DNA from: Anaerolineaceae bacterium
GTDB lineage: Bacteria > Chloroflexota > Anaerolineae > Anaerolineales > Anaerolineaceae
Direction: 5' to 3'
DNA length: 6,131 nucleotides
Assembly: GCA_003532515.1 (NCBI GenBank)
Contig: DOEX01000246.1
Location: forward strand, 2,139 to 8,269
The position numbers were made by a program, and so were the translations under genes. Shown piece after piece: positions 1-6,131 of this stretch; position 1 is the first letter of the stretch; each line of letters starts with the position of its first letter. The notes under the pieces are model-generated. The model was not told where the DNA came from, searched no databases, and saw only the letters and a list, made by a program, of their open reading frames with translations.

Positions 1-2325
1 ACCCTCTGCGGTCCTCGTGGTGCTGTGGTTATTTGCCATGACCGGGAACTGGGTGAGCAAATCGACAAAGGTATCTTCCCCGGAGAGCAAGGCGGACCGC
101 ATGTCAACACGATTGCAGCCATGGCGCTCACCTTCAAACTTGCCACCACCAACCAGTTCATCGAATTACAAGAGCAGACCCTCAAGAATGCCAAAGCGCT
201 ATCAGATGCGTTTAAAGAGTTAGGTGTAAAGGTTCCTTACGGCGGTACTGACAGCCACATGTGCTTGATCGACTGCAAGTCTTACAAAAGCCCTGACGGT
301 GTTCCATTAAACGGCGACCTGGGCGCGCGGATTCTGGACCTGGCTGGCATCGTAGTCAACAGAAACACAATTCCCGGTGACAAATCAGCTCTTCGCTCGA
401 CTGGTATCCGCATGGGCGCCACCTGGCTGACCCAACGTGGTTTCAAGGAAGCCGACTTCCGCTCAATTGCAGGTCTGATTGATCGTTTATTCAAAGCCAC
501 CACCCCCTACTACATGATTGGACGCACTGGCAATAAAACTCGAGCCAAGGTCGATTTTGAACAGCTCATTCGCATCAATAGTGCAGTACGCACTATGGCA
601 GATGCTAAACCAGGCATCGACGAGATCCAGCAATTACACGGCTTCCCGCATTATTTTTATCTCGAGGACCATCCGCGCTCAGGTTTTGGTGCCTTGGAGA
701 TGACCGGTGAAACCGTACGGGCATTCCTGAACCTGACAATGACCAGCGATGTGGAAGCACTCAAGCCAGGTGATTCCCAGAACACCAAGATGCACACCAC
801 CTCCGGAGAAATTGAAGGCGTGCTGACCTGCAAGTCAGATTATCGCTTCATCCTGACTGTACCAGCCGACAAATTAGGACTGGCTGGGTTGTGGATTGTA
901 GGACTTTCCACTGGTTTCATTTATTACGATGAGGACCTGACCCAAAGAATCCCTGGTCCGATTTCAATCAATAAAGCTGACCCGGTTTGGATAAAACCAG
1001 AAGGTGACCCCATTGATCATTACAAACCTTACTTCGTGGGCATGCCGAAAGATGTAAGTTTCGAACCCCGCCCTGACTTCGTATGGAACGAGCCCGTTGA
1101 TGCTCCTGTCAAACGCACCCGGCTTTATGACACGCACGTTGCCTTAGGCGCCAAGATGACTCCTTTTGCTGGTTGGGATATGCCGCTCTGGTATACCTCG
1201 GTGCTGCAAGAACACCTGGCAACCCGCCAGGCAGCTGGGTTGTTTGACGTAACGCACATGGGTGTCTTTATGGCAGAAGGTCCGGACGCAGCCGTCTTCC
1301 TTGATTCGGTCTGCGGCAACGACGTTCTCTTCCGCGAAGTTGGCGAATCGGTCTATACCCACTTCATGGACCCAGATGCCAACGTGATTGACGACCTGAT
1401 CATTTACCGGATTGCCAAAGAAAAATACTTGCTGGTAGTCAATGCTGCTAATGAGGATAAAGACTGGGCGTGGTTAAATGCTGTTAAAGACGGTGAAGTC
1501 GTGGTTGACCGGGATCGCCCCTGGGTGACCATTTTTGGTCGAAACGTAATTTTGCGCAACCTGAAAGACCCGAAAGAAGGGAAAGACATGCTGGTCGATA
1601 TTGCGCTGCAAGGACCCCTCAGCCGCGAGATTCTGTGCGCGATTGCTGAACCGGCAGAACAACGCAAAATCCGCCGCCTGAATCGCAACCAACTCTGCCA
1701 GAGCGTTGTCGGAGACGTCAATGTGATCGTCTCACGCACCGGCTATACTGGCGAAAAGATGTCTTTTGAGCTTTTTGTCCACCCTGACGACGCTGTTCGC
1801 TTCTGGAATGCCATTATGGAAGCCGGTACCCCCATGGGAATGCTGCCCAACGGTCTGGGCGCGCGAGATTCGCTGCGCACCGAAGCCGGTCTGCCCTTGT
1901 ATGGGCACGAAATGGGCGGCGATATGAATCTGACCATCGGCGAGGCTGGGTTCCTGCCCTTCCTGAAGTTGAATTCTGTCTGGTTTATTGGCAGGGATGC
2001 CTTTGTAAAACGTGAAGCGGAACGCACCGGTGTGGTCGCACGCTTCACTTTTGATGAAAAAGCTGTGCGCATGGCTCACCATGGTGACCCGGTCTGCGAC
2101 CTGAAGGGACGCATGATTGGCAAAGTCACCAGCTGTGCAATCGATAGTGATGGTTTCCTGACTGGTCAGGCATTTATTGATAGAAAAGCTGCAGTCGAAG
2201 GCACCAAGATTTTCATTTTCCAAAACGCGCCTAACTGGAGGCAAAATCCACCCGCTCAACTCACCCCTGGCGATCGGGTAGCTCTCCCTGGCGCGGCAAC
2301 AATTGTAAGCCGATATATGAAATAG
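1..2325 (+). CDS. Fused serine hydroxymethyltransferase / glycine cleavage T protein (GlyA-GcvT), 5' partial
   Basis: The frame is open from base 1 to the TAG at 2323-2325, giving 774 visible residues; the start lies upstream. The ATG at base 25 is internal. Residues 1-200 are the C-terminal half of GlyA. The window opens on TLCGPRGA, which normally directly follows the PLP-binding lysine. FPGEQGGP, the NRNTIPGD segment and STGIRMGA (carboxylate-binding Arg at about 137) follow. Residues about 229-350 look like a degenerate GcvT piece. From about residue 370 there is a complete GcvT: LYDTHVALGAKMTPFAGW, GLFDVTHMG, VIDDLIIY with the catalytic-type Asp, SRTGYTGE, GLGARDSLRTEAGLPLYGHE, FIGRDAF, then the C-terminal barrel with IGKVTS. 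GlyA interconverts serine and glycine with tetrahydrofolate. GcvT transfers the aminomethyl carbon from the lipoyl H protein to tetrahydrofolate, releasing ammonia. Both are cytosolic and share methylene-tetrahydrofolate. No stop or ribosome binding site separates the parts, so one bifunctional chain of roughly 1000 residues is inferred. The P, H and L partners are not nearby. Confidence 0.95.
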   Translation, partial: TLCGPRGAVVICHDRELGEQIDKGIFPGEQGGPHVNTIAAMALTFKLATTNQFIELQEQTLKNAKALSDAFKELGVKVPYGGTDSHMCLIDCKSYKSPDGVPLNGDLGARILDLAGIVVNRNTIPGDKSALRSTGIRMGATWLTQRGFKEADFRSIAGLIDRLFKATTPYYMIGRTGNKTRAKVDFEQLIRINSAVRTMADAKPGIDEIQQLHGFPHYFYLEDHPRSGFGALEMTGETVRAFLNLTMTSDVEALKPGDSQNTKMHTTSGEIEGVLTCKSDYRFILTVPADKLGLAGLWIVGLSTGFIYYDEDLTQRIPGPISINKADPVWIKPEGDPIDHYKPYFVGMPKDVSFEPRPDFVWNEPVDAPVKRTRLYDTHVALGAKMTPFAGWDMPLWYTSVLQEHLATRQAAGLFDVTHMGVFMAEGPDAAVFLDSVCGNDVLFREVGESVYTHFMDPDANVIDDLIIYRIAKEKYLLVVNAANEDKDWAWLNAVKDGEVVVDRDRPWVTIFGRNVILRNLKDPKEGKDMLVDIALQGPLSREILCAIAEPAEQRKIRRLNRNQLCQSVVGDVNVIVSRTGYTGEKMSFELFVHPDDAVRFWNAIMEAGTPMGMLPNGLGARDSLRTEAGLPLYGHEMGGDMNLTIGEAGFLPFLKLNSVWFIGRDAFVKREAERTGVVARFTFDEKAVRMAHHGDPVCDLKGRMIGKVTSCAIDSDGFLTGQAFIDRKAAVEGTKIFIFQNAPNWRQNPPAQLTPGDRVALPGAATIVSRYMK
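685..1053 (+). other. Middle segment of the fusion: degenerate GcvT-like module
   Basis: This is a protein region between the GlyA and GcvT parts (visible residues about 229-351). By eye its first 60 residues follow the GcvT N-terminal pattern: a G, then AFL, then SDV, then PG, a GEI strand turn and a hydrophobic strand ending in VPA. The true GcvT later in the same protein has VFL, NDV, VG, NVIDD and VVNA at matching spacing (about base 1258 onward). Roughly one in five positions is identical without gaps. The catalytic Asp-Asp of the real copy is Glu-Gly here. The segment later contains KPYFVG, which recalls the K-x-x-FIGR element of GcvT. I infer a partial, probably non-catalytic duplicate that could serve as a folate-binding or spacer module. 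It could instead be an unrelated linker domain. Confidence 0.55.
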
Positions 2326-2338
2326 ACAGAACAAAAAA

Positions 2339-2345
2339 AGGAGAG
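2339..2345 (+). promoter_or_regulatory. Ribosome binding site of the aminotransferase gene
   Basis: AGGAGAG lies seven bases before the ATG at 2353, within the 27-base gap after the GlyA-GcvT stop. It is a strong Shine-Dalgarno match with good spacing and fixes this start. No promoter is evident in so short a gap, so the gene is probably transcribed with the fusion gene. Confidence 0.85.
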
Positions 2346-2352
2346 TAAATAT

Positions 2353-3579
2353 ATGCCAACACCCTGGGAACTTCGTTTCGCCAACCGTACTCAAAGGATG
2401 AAGAGCTCCTTCATCCGCGAACTACTGAAAGTGACCAATCAGCCGGATGTGATTTCGTTTGGAGGTGGGTTTCCTGCTTCTGAACTCTTCCCAATAGAAG
2501 AGATGAAAGCTGCATGCAATAAGGTTTTGACTGAAAACGGAAGAAAAGCCCTGCAATACTCGCCTACTGAAGGCTACGACCCACTTCGTCAGTGGATTGC
2601 AGACGATGTGAACAAACATGATCTCGGTGTGACCAAAGACAACATTTTGATCACGACCGGCTCCCAACAAGCCCTCGATTTTGTTGGACGAATCTTTATC
2701 AACAATGGTGACCGCGTTCTGACTGAATCGCCTACTTATCTCGGCGCCATCCAGGCATGGAACACCTATGGACCTACTTATGTAACTGCTGACACTGATG
2801 AAGATGGCCTGGTGACAGACAACCTGGAAGGGCTCATCAAGCAAAACATCAAGTTCATGTACGTTCTCCCTAACTTCCATAACCCTTTGGGGGTGACAAT
2901 ACCGCTGGAACGCCGTGAGAAATTGATTGAGCTGGCGAGTAAATATGGTGTGCCATTAATCGAGGATGATCCTTACGGAAAATTACTGTTCGAGGGCGAG
3001 CCTATTACCCCGATTGCGGCTTTGGACGCGAAATACCACCATTGCAGCAAGGGAAATTTTGAAGGTAATGTCATTTATACCAGCACCTTTTCCAAAATTT
3101 TGGCTCCTGGTCTTCGCATTGGTTGGGTGATCGGACCGGCTGAGGTTATTAAACGCATGGTTCACGCCAAGCAAGGTGCCGATCTGCAGTGTTCAACTTT
3201 TGATCAGTATGTCGCTTATGAAATGGCAAGTGCTGAGTGGCTGCCGGAGCATATTGAGACGATCAAGCGGGTTTATAAGGAACGGCGCGATGCCATGCTG
3301 CAAGCTTTCCAAGATTACATGCCGGAAGGCACTACCTGGACTATTCCCCAGGGCGGATTGTTCCTCTGGCTGCGTATGCCAGAAGGCTGTGACAGCCTGG
3401 AACTATTCCCCAAGGCAGTAGAAGAGAAGGTGGCTTATGTTCCTGGCGAGCCTTTCTATCCTAATGGTGGTCCAATGAATACAATGCGATTGAACTTCTC
3501 AGCCACCAACCCGGAGAAAATCCGGGAAGGCATCCGACGATTGTCGATAATGATCAAGAAGTCAATGACAGAGAAATAG
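2353..3579 (+). CDS. LysN-like PLP-dependent aminotransferase (class I/II fold)
   Basis: The 408-residue product has a normal length for fold-type I aminotransferases and no N-terminal helix-turn-helix domain, so it is an enzyme and not a MocR-type regulator. Family marks in order are FGGGFPASELFP (36-47), LQYSPTEGYDPLR (67-79), TTGSQQALD (101-109), the PLP-contacting Asn in HNPLG (Asn177), EDDPYGKL with Asp205 and Tyr208, the Schiff-base lysine in STFSKILAPGLRIG (Lys248), AKQGADL (272-278), VPGEPFYPNGG (363-373), and the carboxylate-binding Arg in MRLNFS (Arg379). These closely resemble Thermus LysN (2-aminoadipate aminotransferase) and its kynurenine/aromatic aminotransferase relatives. That family moves amino groups between several amino acids and 2-oxoglutarate, so the substrate here is open: aminoadipate, aromatic or branched-chain. 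The protein is cytosolic. The gene lies downstream of the GlyA-GcvT fusion, likely in one operon, and ends at a clear terminator. Confidence 0.93.
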   Translation: MPTPWELRFANRTQRMKSSFIRELLKVTNQPDVISFGGGFPASELFPIEEMKAACNKVLTENGRKALQYSPTEGYDPLRQWIADDVNKHDLGVTKDNILITTGSQQALDFVGRIFINNGDRVLTESPTYLGAIQAWNTYGPTYVTADTDEDGLVTDNLEGLIKQNIKFMYVLPNFHNPLGVTIPLERREKLIELASKYGVPLIEDDPYGKLLFEGEPITPIAALDAKYHHCSKGNFEGNVIYTSTFSKILAPGLRIGWVIGPAEVIKRMVHAKQGADLQCSTFDQYVAYEMASAEWLPEHIETIKRVYKERRDAMLQAFQDYMPEGTTWTIPQGGLFLWLRMPEGCDSLELFPKAVEEKVAYVPGEPFYPNGGPMNTMRLNFSATNPEKIREGIRRLSIMIKKSMTEK

Positions 3580-3598
3580 CGTTTTAGCGATCAAAGAT

Positions 3599-3629
3599 AA
3601 AGGCTGCTTATAATAAGCAGCCTTTTTTT
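3599..3629 (+). terminator. Rho-independent terminator, possibly bidirectional
   Basis: A perfect inverted repeat, AGGCTGCTTA (3601-3610) and TAAGCAGCCT (3614-3623), encloses a three-base loop and runs into seven T residues (3623-3629). Two flanking A residues (3599-3600) can lengthen the stem to 12 pairs. It starts 20 bases after the aminotransferase stop. Read on the minus strand, the stem is followed by a weaker T-rich stretch (TTTATCTTT), and it lies 21 bases beyond the stop of the convergent kinase gene, so it may end both transcripts. Confidence 0.92.
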
Positions 3630-3650
3630 CTATTGAGTGAGCGATCGTGC

Positions 3651-5360
3651 CTATCTCTGCCACATGGAAAAATCGGTCAAGATCGATCCTCCAATAAATT
3701 CCCTAAGCAAGGAATTATCGGGCACAAACTCCGTGGAAGTCGGGAGGAACCATTCCAAGAACTTCAACAAGCGTTTGGCTTCAATGTGTTCCATTGAGCC
3801 AAAACTAACCTGGCGCAAGAGCGGCTCCACTAAAGGTTTTAAGGTTGAAATCTCATATGCCAGGGCGGAATTGAACATAACATCAGCATTCTCCTGGTAA
3901 GGGAAGATGTGTTGTTTTTCGCCCATCCGCACAGATTCCCAGCGTGCAATCGTCTGGCTGGCACTGTAACCACGGTCTCGTGCGTCGCGTACGATGCGCC
4001 TGATCATGCGGGTATCGGTGGTTGAAATGCGATTGTGACGGTCAAGGTTCAGTTGGGTGAGACAGGAAATATAAATCCTGAAAGTGTTTGCAGGGTCGAT
4101 ATCACGCAGGAGGTTGGGATTCAATCCGTGAATTCCCTCGACAATGACGATATCTCCATGGTGCAATTTAGCGACCTTGCCATCTACGCTCATACCGGTA
4201 ATAAAATTGTAATGTGGTAGTTGCACTTCCTGACCAGCCACCAAAGCCTTTACATCGTGATTCAAACGGTCCAAATCCATAGCGCGTAAGGATTCGTAAT
4301 CCTTGCTGCCATTCGGCAAGAGCGGAGTTTTATCGCGATCCACAAAGAAGTTGTCCATCTCCAATGCAAAGGGGTTGATCCCCCTGGCGACCAATTGGAT
4401 ACTGAGTCTTTTCGAGAAGGTGGTCTTGCCAGATGAGCTGGGACCCGCAATCAAAATAACCCCAATCTTGTCATGATTCTGATAAATTTGATCTGCAATT
4501 TGTGAAATCTGCATCTCATGCAGCGCTTCAGACACCAGGATTACCTCGTCAATGTGCCCGGTCTGGATCGCATCGTTAAGAGCACCCACCGATGGAATCC
4601 CCAGCTTATTTAACCAATCGCCATAATCTTTGAAGGTTTTCAGAAGTGTCGGGAATTTTCCCAACGGCTCGATGAGATTAGAGGTGTGGCGGCGGGGAAA
4701 GCGAAGGACAAAGCCTTCTTCAACCAGATCCAGCGCAAAGTGCTTCAGATATCGGGAGGAAGGCACCATGTAACCATGGTGGTAATCGCGCACGCTGTTG
4801 GCACGATAGAGCACCAGGTCTGGTCGCTGGCGATACTTGAGCAGGCTAACCTTGTCGGTCTCACCCGTTGCTGTGAAGTATTCGATGGCTTCCTGCAGAG
4901 GAACGGTTTCGCGTACGAAGGGAATATCATCCTCAACCAGTTTTTGCATGGTAGTACCAAGCAGGTCCACTTCAGCCTGACCAAAAGGACTCACATTGTG
5001 GATCTGGCAGTGGTAACCGCCCGAAGAGACGGAGTGATCGATGGTCAAAAGACCATCCGGAAAACAATGTTTGAAAGCGACTTCGAGTAAGAACACCAAC
5101 GAACGGCGATAAATGCGAGCACCATCAGCATCTGACATGGTTATCAGGCTGGCAACTCCATCATGTTGTAAAGGAAAGGTCAGCTCCCGCAAAGACCCGT
5201 CAAGGACCACGCCAACAATTAGAGGCTGCTGGCTATCCTGGATAAGATTGATGAATTCTTCCAGTTTCGCGCCACGCCTTCCAGTGATGATGCGTCCGTC
5301 ATCGAGGGTCAATTCAACATCAGATCTGGGGTTTGAAGTCAGGTGAAAGGTTTCTGTCAT
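3651..5360 (-). CDS. Nucleoside (uridine) kinase family protein with N-terminal TGS and ThrRS-editing-like domains
   Basis: The 569-residue product has three parts. Residues 1-70 resemble a TGS domain. Residues about 75-230 resemble the editing (SAD) domain of threonyl-tRNA synthetase: the FPDGLLTIDHSV and QEAIEYF...GETDKVSLL stretches follow ThrRS order. Residues about 297-510 are a uridine kinase/phosphoribulokinase-type P-loop kinase: GPSSSGKTT (306-314), MDNFFVDRDKTP with Asp336 in the acceptor region, LPHYNF (381-386) and IVIVEGIHGLNP (404-415). A C-terminal helical tail follows. This layout is a known bacterial family, typified by the uridine kinase-related protein of Thermotoga. Family members are presumed to phosphorylate nucleosides, probably uridine or cytidine, using a nucleoside triphosphate; the exact substrate is not readable here. 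The metal-binding residues of the ThrRS editing site are replaced, so tRNA editing is unlikely. The ATG at 5358-5360 is preceded by AAGAGAGA. The gene starts 9 bases after the stop of the upstream gene, so co-transcription is likely. Confidence 0.92.
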   Translation of the reverse strand: MTETFHLTSNPRSDVELTLDDGRIITGRRGAKLEEFINLIQDSQQPLIVGVVLDGSLRELTFPLQHDGVASLITMSDADGARIYRRSLVFLLEVAFKHCFPDGLLTIDHSVSSGGYHCQIHNVSPFGQAEVDLLGTTMQKLVEDDIPFVRETVPLQEAIEYFTATGETDKVSLLKYRQRPDLVLYRANSVRDYHHGYMVPSSRYLKHFALDLVEEGFVLRFPRRHTSNLIEPLGKFPTLLKTFKDYGDWLNKLGIPSVGALNDAIQTGHIDEVILVSEALHEMQISQIADQIYQNHDKIGVILIAGPSSSGKTTFSKRLSIQLVARGINPFALEMDNFFVDRDKTPLLPNGSKDYESLRAMDLDRLNHDVKALVAGQEVQLPHYNFITGMSVDGKVAKLHHGDIVIVEGIHGLNPNLLRDIDPANTFRIYISCLTQLNLDRHNRISTTDTRMIRRIVRDARDRGYSASQTIARWESVRMGEKQHIFPYQENADVMFNSALAYEISTLKPLVEPLLRQVSFGSMEHIEAKRLLKFLEWFLPTSTEFVPDNSLLREFIGGSILTDFSMWQR

Positions 5361-5363
5361 GAT

Positions 5364-5371
5364 TCTCTCTT
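5364..5371 (-). promoter_or_regulatory. Probable ribosome binding site of the nucleoside kinase gene
   Basis: On the minus strand AAGAGAGA precedes the ATG by three bases and overlaps the TAA stop (5370-5372) of the upstream gene. The match to a Shine-Dalgarno sequence is only moderate and the spacing is short. Translation of the kinase may therefore depend partly on ribosomes finishing the upstream gene. This is inference from the layout. Confidence 0.5.
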
Positions 5372-6131
5372 AATTTTCTACCAGGATCACAGGCACAATG
5401 GCAAAATCGTCCGGACCCTTACCGTCCACAGGAGAAGCCGAGGAAGGATAGGTGCCCAAAGCTGTTTGTTGGTCAGTTTCTGCGCCTTCGGGAATGAGCA
5501 GGTCAATAATGCGGGTGTGGTTGTTGTCTGCAGGAGCACCACCGAAGCGATACGCTTCAGATTTCAGGCTGATGTCACGCACGCGCCAGACACCAGCCGC
5601 CGGGTAGCCTTCTTGTCCGAGCAAAGCAACTGCATATGCCCATGTGGCTGGCTCACCTTCGCCAAAGAATTCCACCGGCACACTGGCAACAATGGCATTT
5701 TGGCTGTTATCGACATAGACTTTCATTGCGCTGGTTGCTTCGGTGAAATTGACCGGCAAGCCATCTGCATCCAGGACAACCACCTGTGGTGTCCAGCCTT
5801 CGATCCAAAGGGCAATGTCCCAGCCGTTATCAGCAACCAGAGCGGCATTGCGACCAGGCAAGAGCATGCGAGCGCCGGTTGCAGAACCAGGGTCTTTATC
5901 TATGTATACATCCAGGGACTGGACTGAAAAGCCGGAGGGCGAGCCCCAGCCATTGGCGATCTCTGCCTTGATGCCAAAGGTGAAGTACAAATTGGCACCA
6001 TCGCTGGAAAGGTCGAAGAAAGTCAGGTCAAAATCGCCTGCTTTAAAGACACCGTCGGTCGGGTAAGTATAGGTTCCAGGTCCAAAGTCGTCGCCTTCAG
6101 GGTCTTCGATCCGCAAAAGAGAGGTGAGCGG
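5370..6131 (-). CDS. C-terminal glucodextranase-type (DOMON-like) domain of a probable secreted carbohydrate-related protein, 5' partial
   Basis: The minus-strand frame is open from the window edge to the TAA at 5370-5372, giving 253 visible residues. The gene begins outside the window; the TTG at 6114-6116 is probably internal because open, family-like sequence surrounds it. The visible part matches the pattern of the glucodextranase C-terminal domain: DPEGDDFGPGTYTYPTD near the start, GDFDLTFFDLS, YFTFGIKAEI, GFSVQSLDVYIDKDPG, LLPGRNA, GWDIALWIEGW, WRVRDIS, AYRFGG, RIIDLLIPEG and a final AIVPVI. This beta-sandwich module occurs at the C-terminus of extracellular glycoside hydrolases and other surface proteins, where it is thought to bind carbohydrate or the cell surface, with calcium. 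The acidic, cysteine-free, lysine-poor composition suits an exported protein. The catalytic part and any signal peptide are not visible, so the enzyme activity is unknown. It lies 9 bases ahead of the nucleoside kinase gene. Confidence 0.85.
   Translation of the reverse strand, partial: PLTSLLRIEDPEGDDFGPGTYTYPTDGVFKAGDFDLTFFDLSSDGANLYFTFGIKAEIANGWGSPSGFSVQSLDVYIDKDPGSATGARMLLPGRNAALVADNGWDIALWIEGWTPQVVVLDADGLPVNFTEATSAMKVYVDNSQNAIVASVPVEFFGEGEPATWAYAVALLGQEGYPAAGVWRVRDISLKSEAYRFGGAPADNNHTRIIDLLIPEGAETDQQTALGTYPSSASPVDGKGPDDFAIVPVILVEN

Noticed and set aside
1042..1110. Possible separate start for an independent gcvT gene
   Set aside because: The frame is continuous. The in-frame ATG at 1042 has no Shine-Dalgarno sequence, and no stop codon separates the parts.
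1404..1739. Minus-strand open frame of 111 codons
   Set aside because: It is antisense to GcvT, shows Arg/Ser-rich composition typical of shadow frames, and has no ribosome binding site that I can see.
1732..2394. Minus-strand open frame of 220 codons opposite the GcvT part
   Set aside because: It lies antisense to strongly conserved GcvT sequence, has no recognisable domain and overlaps the start of the next gene. It is a shadow of the real gene.
3637..3900. Plus-strand open frame of 87 codons just after the terminator
   Set aside because: It lies almost wholly opposite the conserved C-terminal part of the kinase and has no family pattern.
5343..5927. Plus-strand open frame of 194 codons opposite the glucodextranase-type domain
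   Set aside because: The minus-strand reading matches a known domain along its whole length. The plus-strand product is rich in Cys, Arg and His and has no family pattern.
6114..6116. TTG as start codon of the leftward glucodextranase-domain gene
   Set aside because: The frame stays open to the window edge, the domain begins right after this codon, and the domain normally sits at the end of a longer protein, so a partial gene is more likely.
1..6131. Mobile elements, CRISPR arrays, tRNA genes, riboswitches such as a glycine riboswitch
   Set aside because: No repeat arrays, inverted-repeat ends, transposase motifs or tRNA-like folds were seen. The leader where a glycine riboswitch could sit, upstream of the GlyA part, is outside the window.

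Overview
The window is about half G+C and densely coding. It looks like a chromosomal segment from a Chloroflexota bacterium, most likely of the Anaerolineae type. That placement is an inference. It rests on a serine hydroxymethyltransferase (GlyA) fused in one frame to a glycine-cleavage T protein (GcvT), an arrangement I associate with that lineage from memory, and on the company of a LysN-like aminotransferase, a ThrRS-like-domain nucleoside kinase and a glucodextranase-type C-terminal domain. No rRNA or other phylogenetic marker is present to confirm it.

Layout. Two genes run rightward. The first (1-2325, 5' end outside the window) encodes the C-terminal half of GlyA, then a middle segment that looks like a degenerate piece of a GcvT domain, then a complete GcvT. 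The second (2353-3579) follows after 27 bases with its own strong ribosome binding site and encodes a class I PLP aminotransferase closely resembling LysN. A hairpin terminator (3599-3629) closes this pair. Two genes run leftward and converge on that terminator. A partial gene (5370-6131, 5' end outside the window) encodes the C-terminal glucodextranase-type domain of a probably secreted carbohydrate-related protein. Nine bases after its stop begins a 569-residue nucleoside kinase (3651-5360) with TGS and ThrRS-editing-like N-terminal domains.

How the genes may work together. GcvT makes 5,10-methylene-tetrahydrofolate from the aminomethyl group held on the lipoyl H protein. GlyA uses the same C1 carrier to interconvert glycine and serine. 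One polypeptide carrying both could couple glycine cleavage to serine synthesis, or run in reverse. The P, H and L partners are not in the window. The aminotransferase is probably co-transcribed and fits general amino-acid metabolism, but its substrate cannot be read from the sequence. The leftward pair has no obvious functional link beyond tight spacing.

There are no mobile elements, CRISPR arrays, tRNA or rRNA genes, and no stretch over 300 bases without a gene. The only real intergenic region is 3580-3650. I found no wholly new system. The most unusual items are the three-part GlyA/GcvT-like/GcvT polypeptide and the kinase whose editing-like domain has lost its metal ligands.
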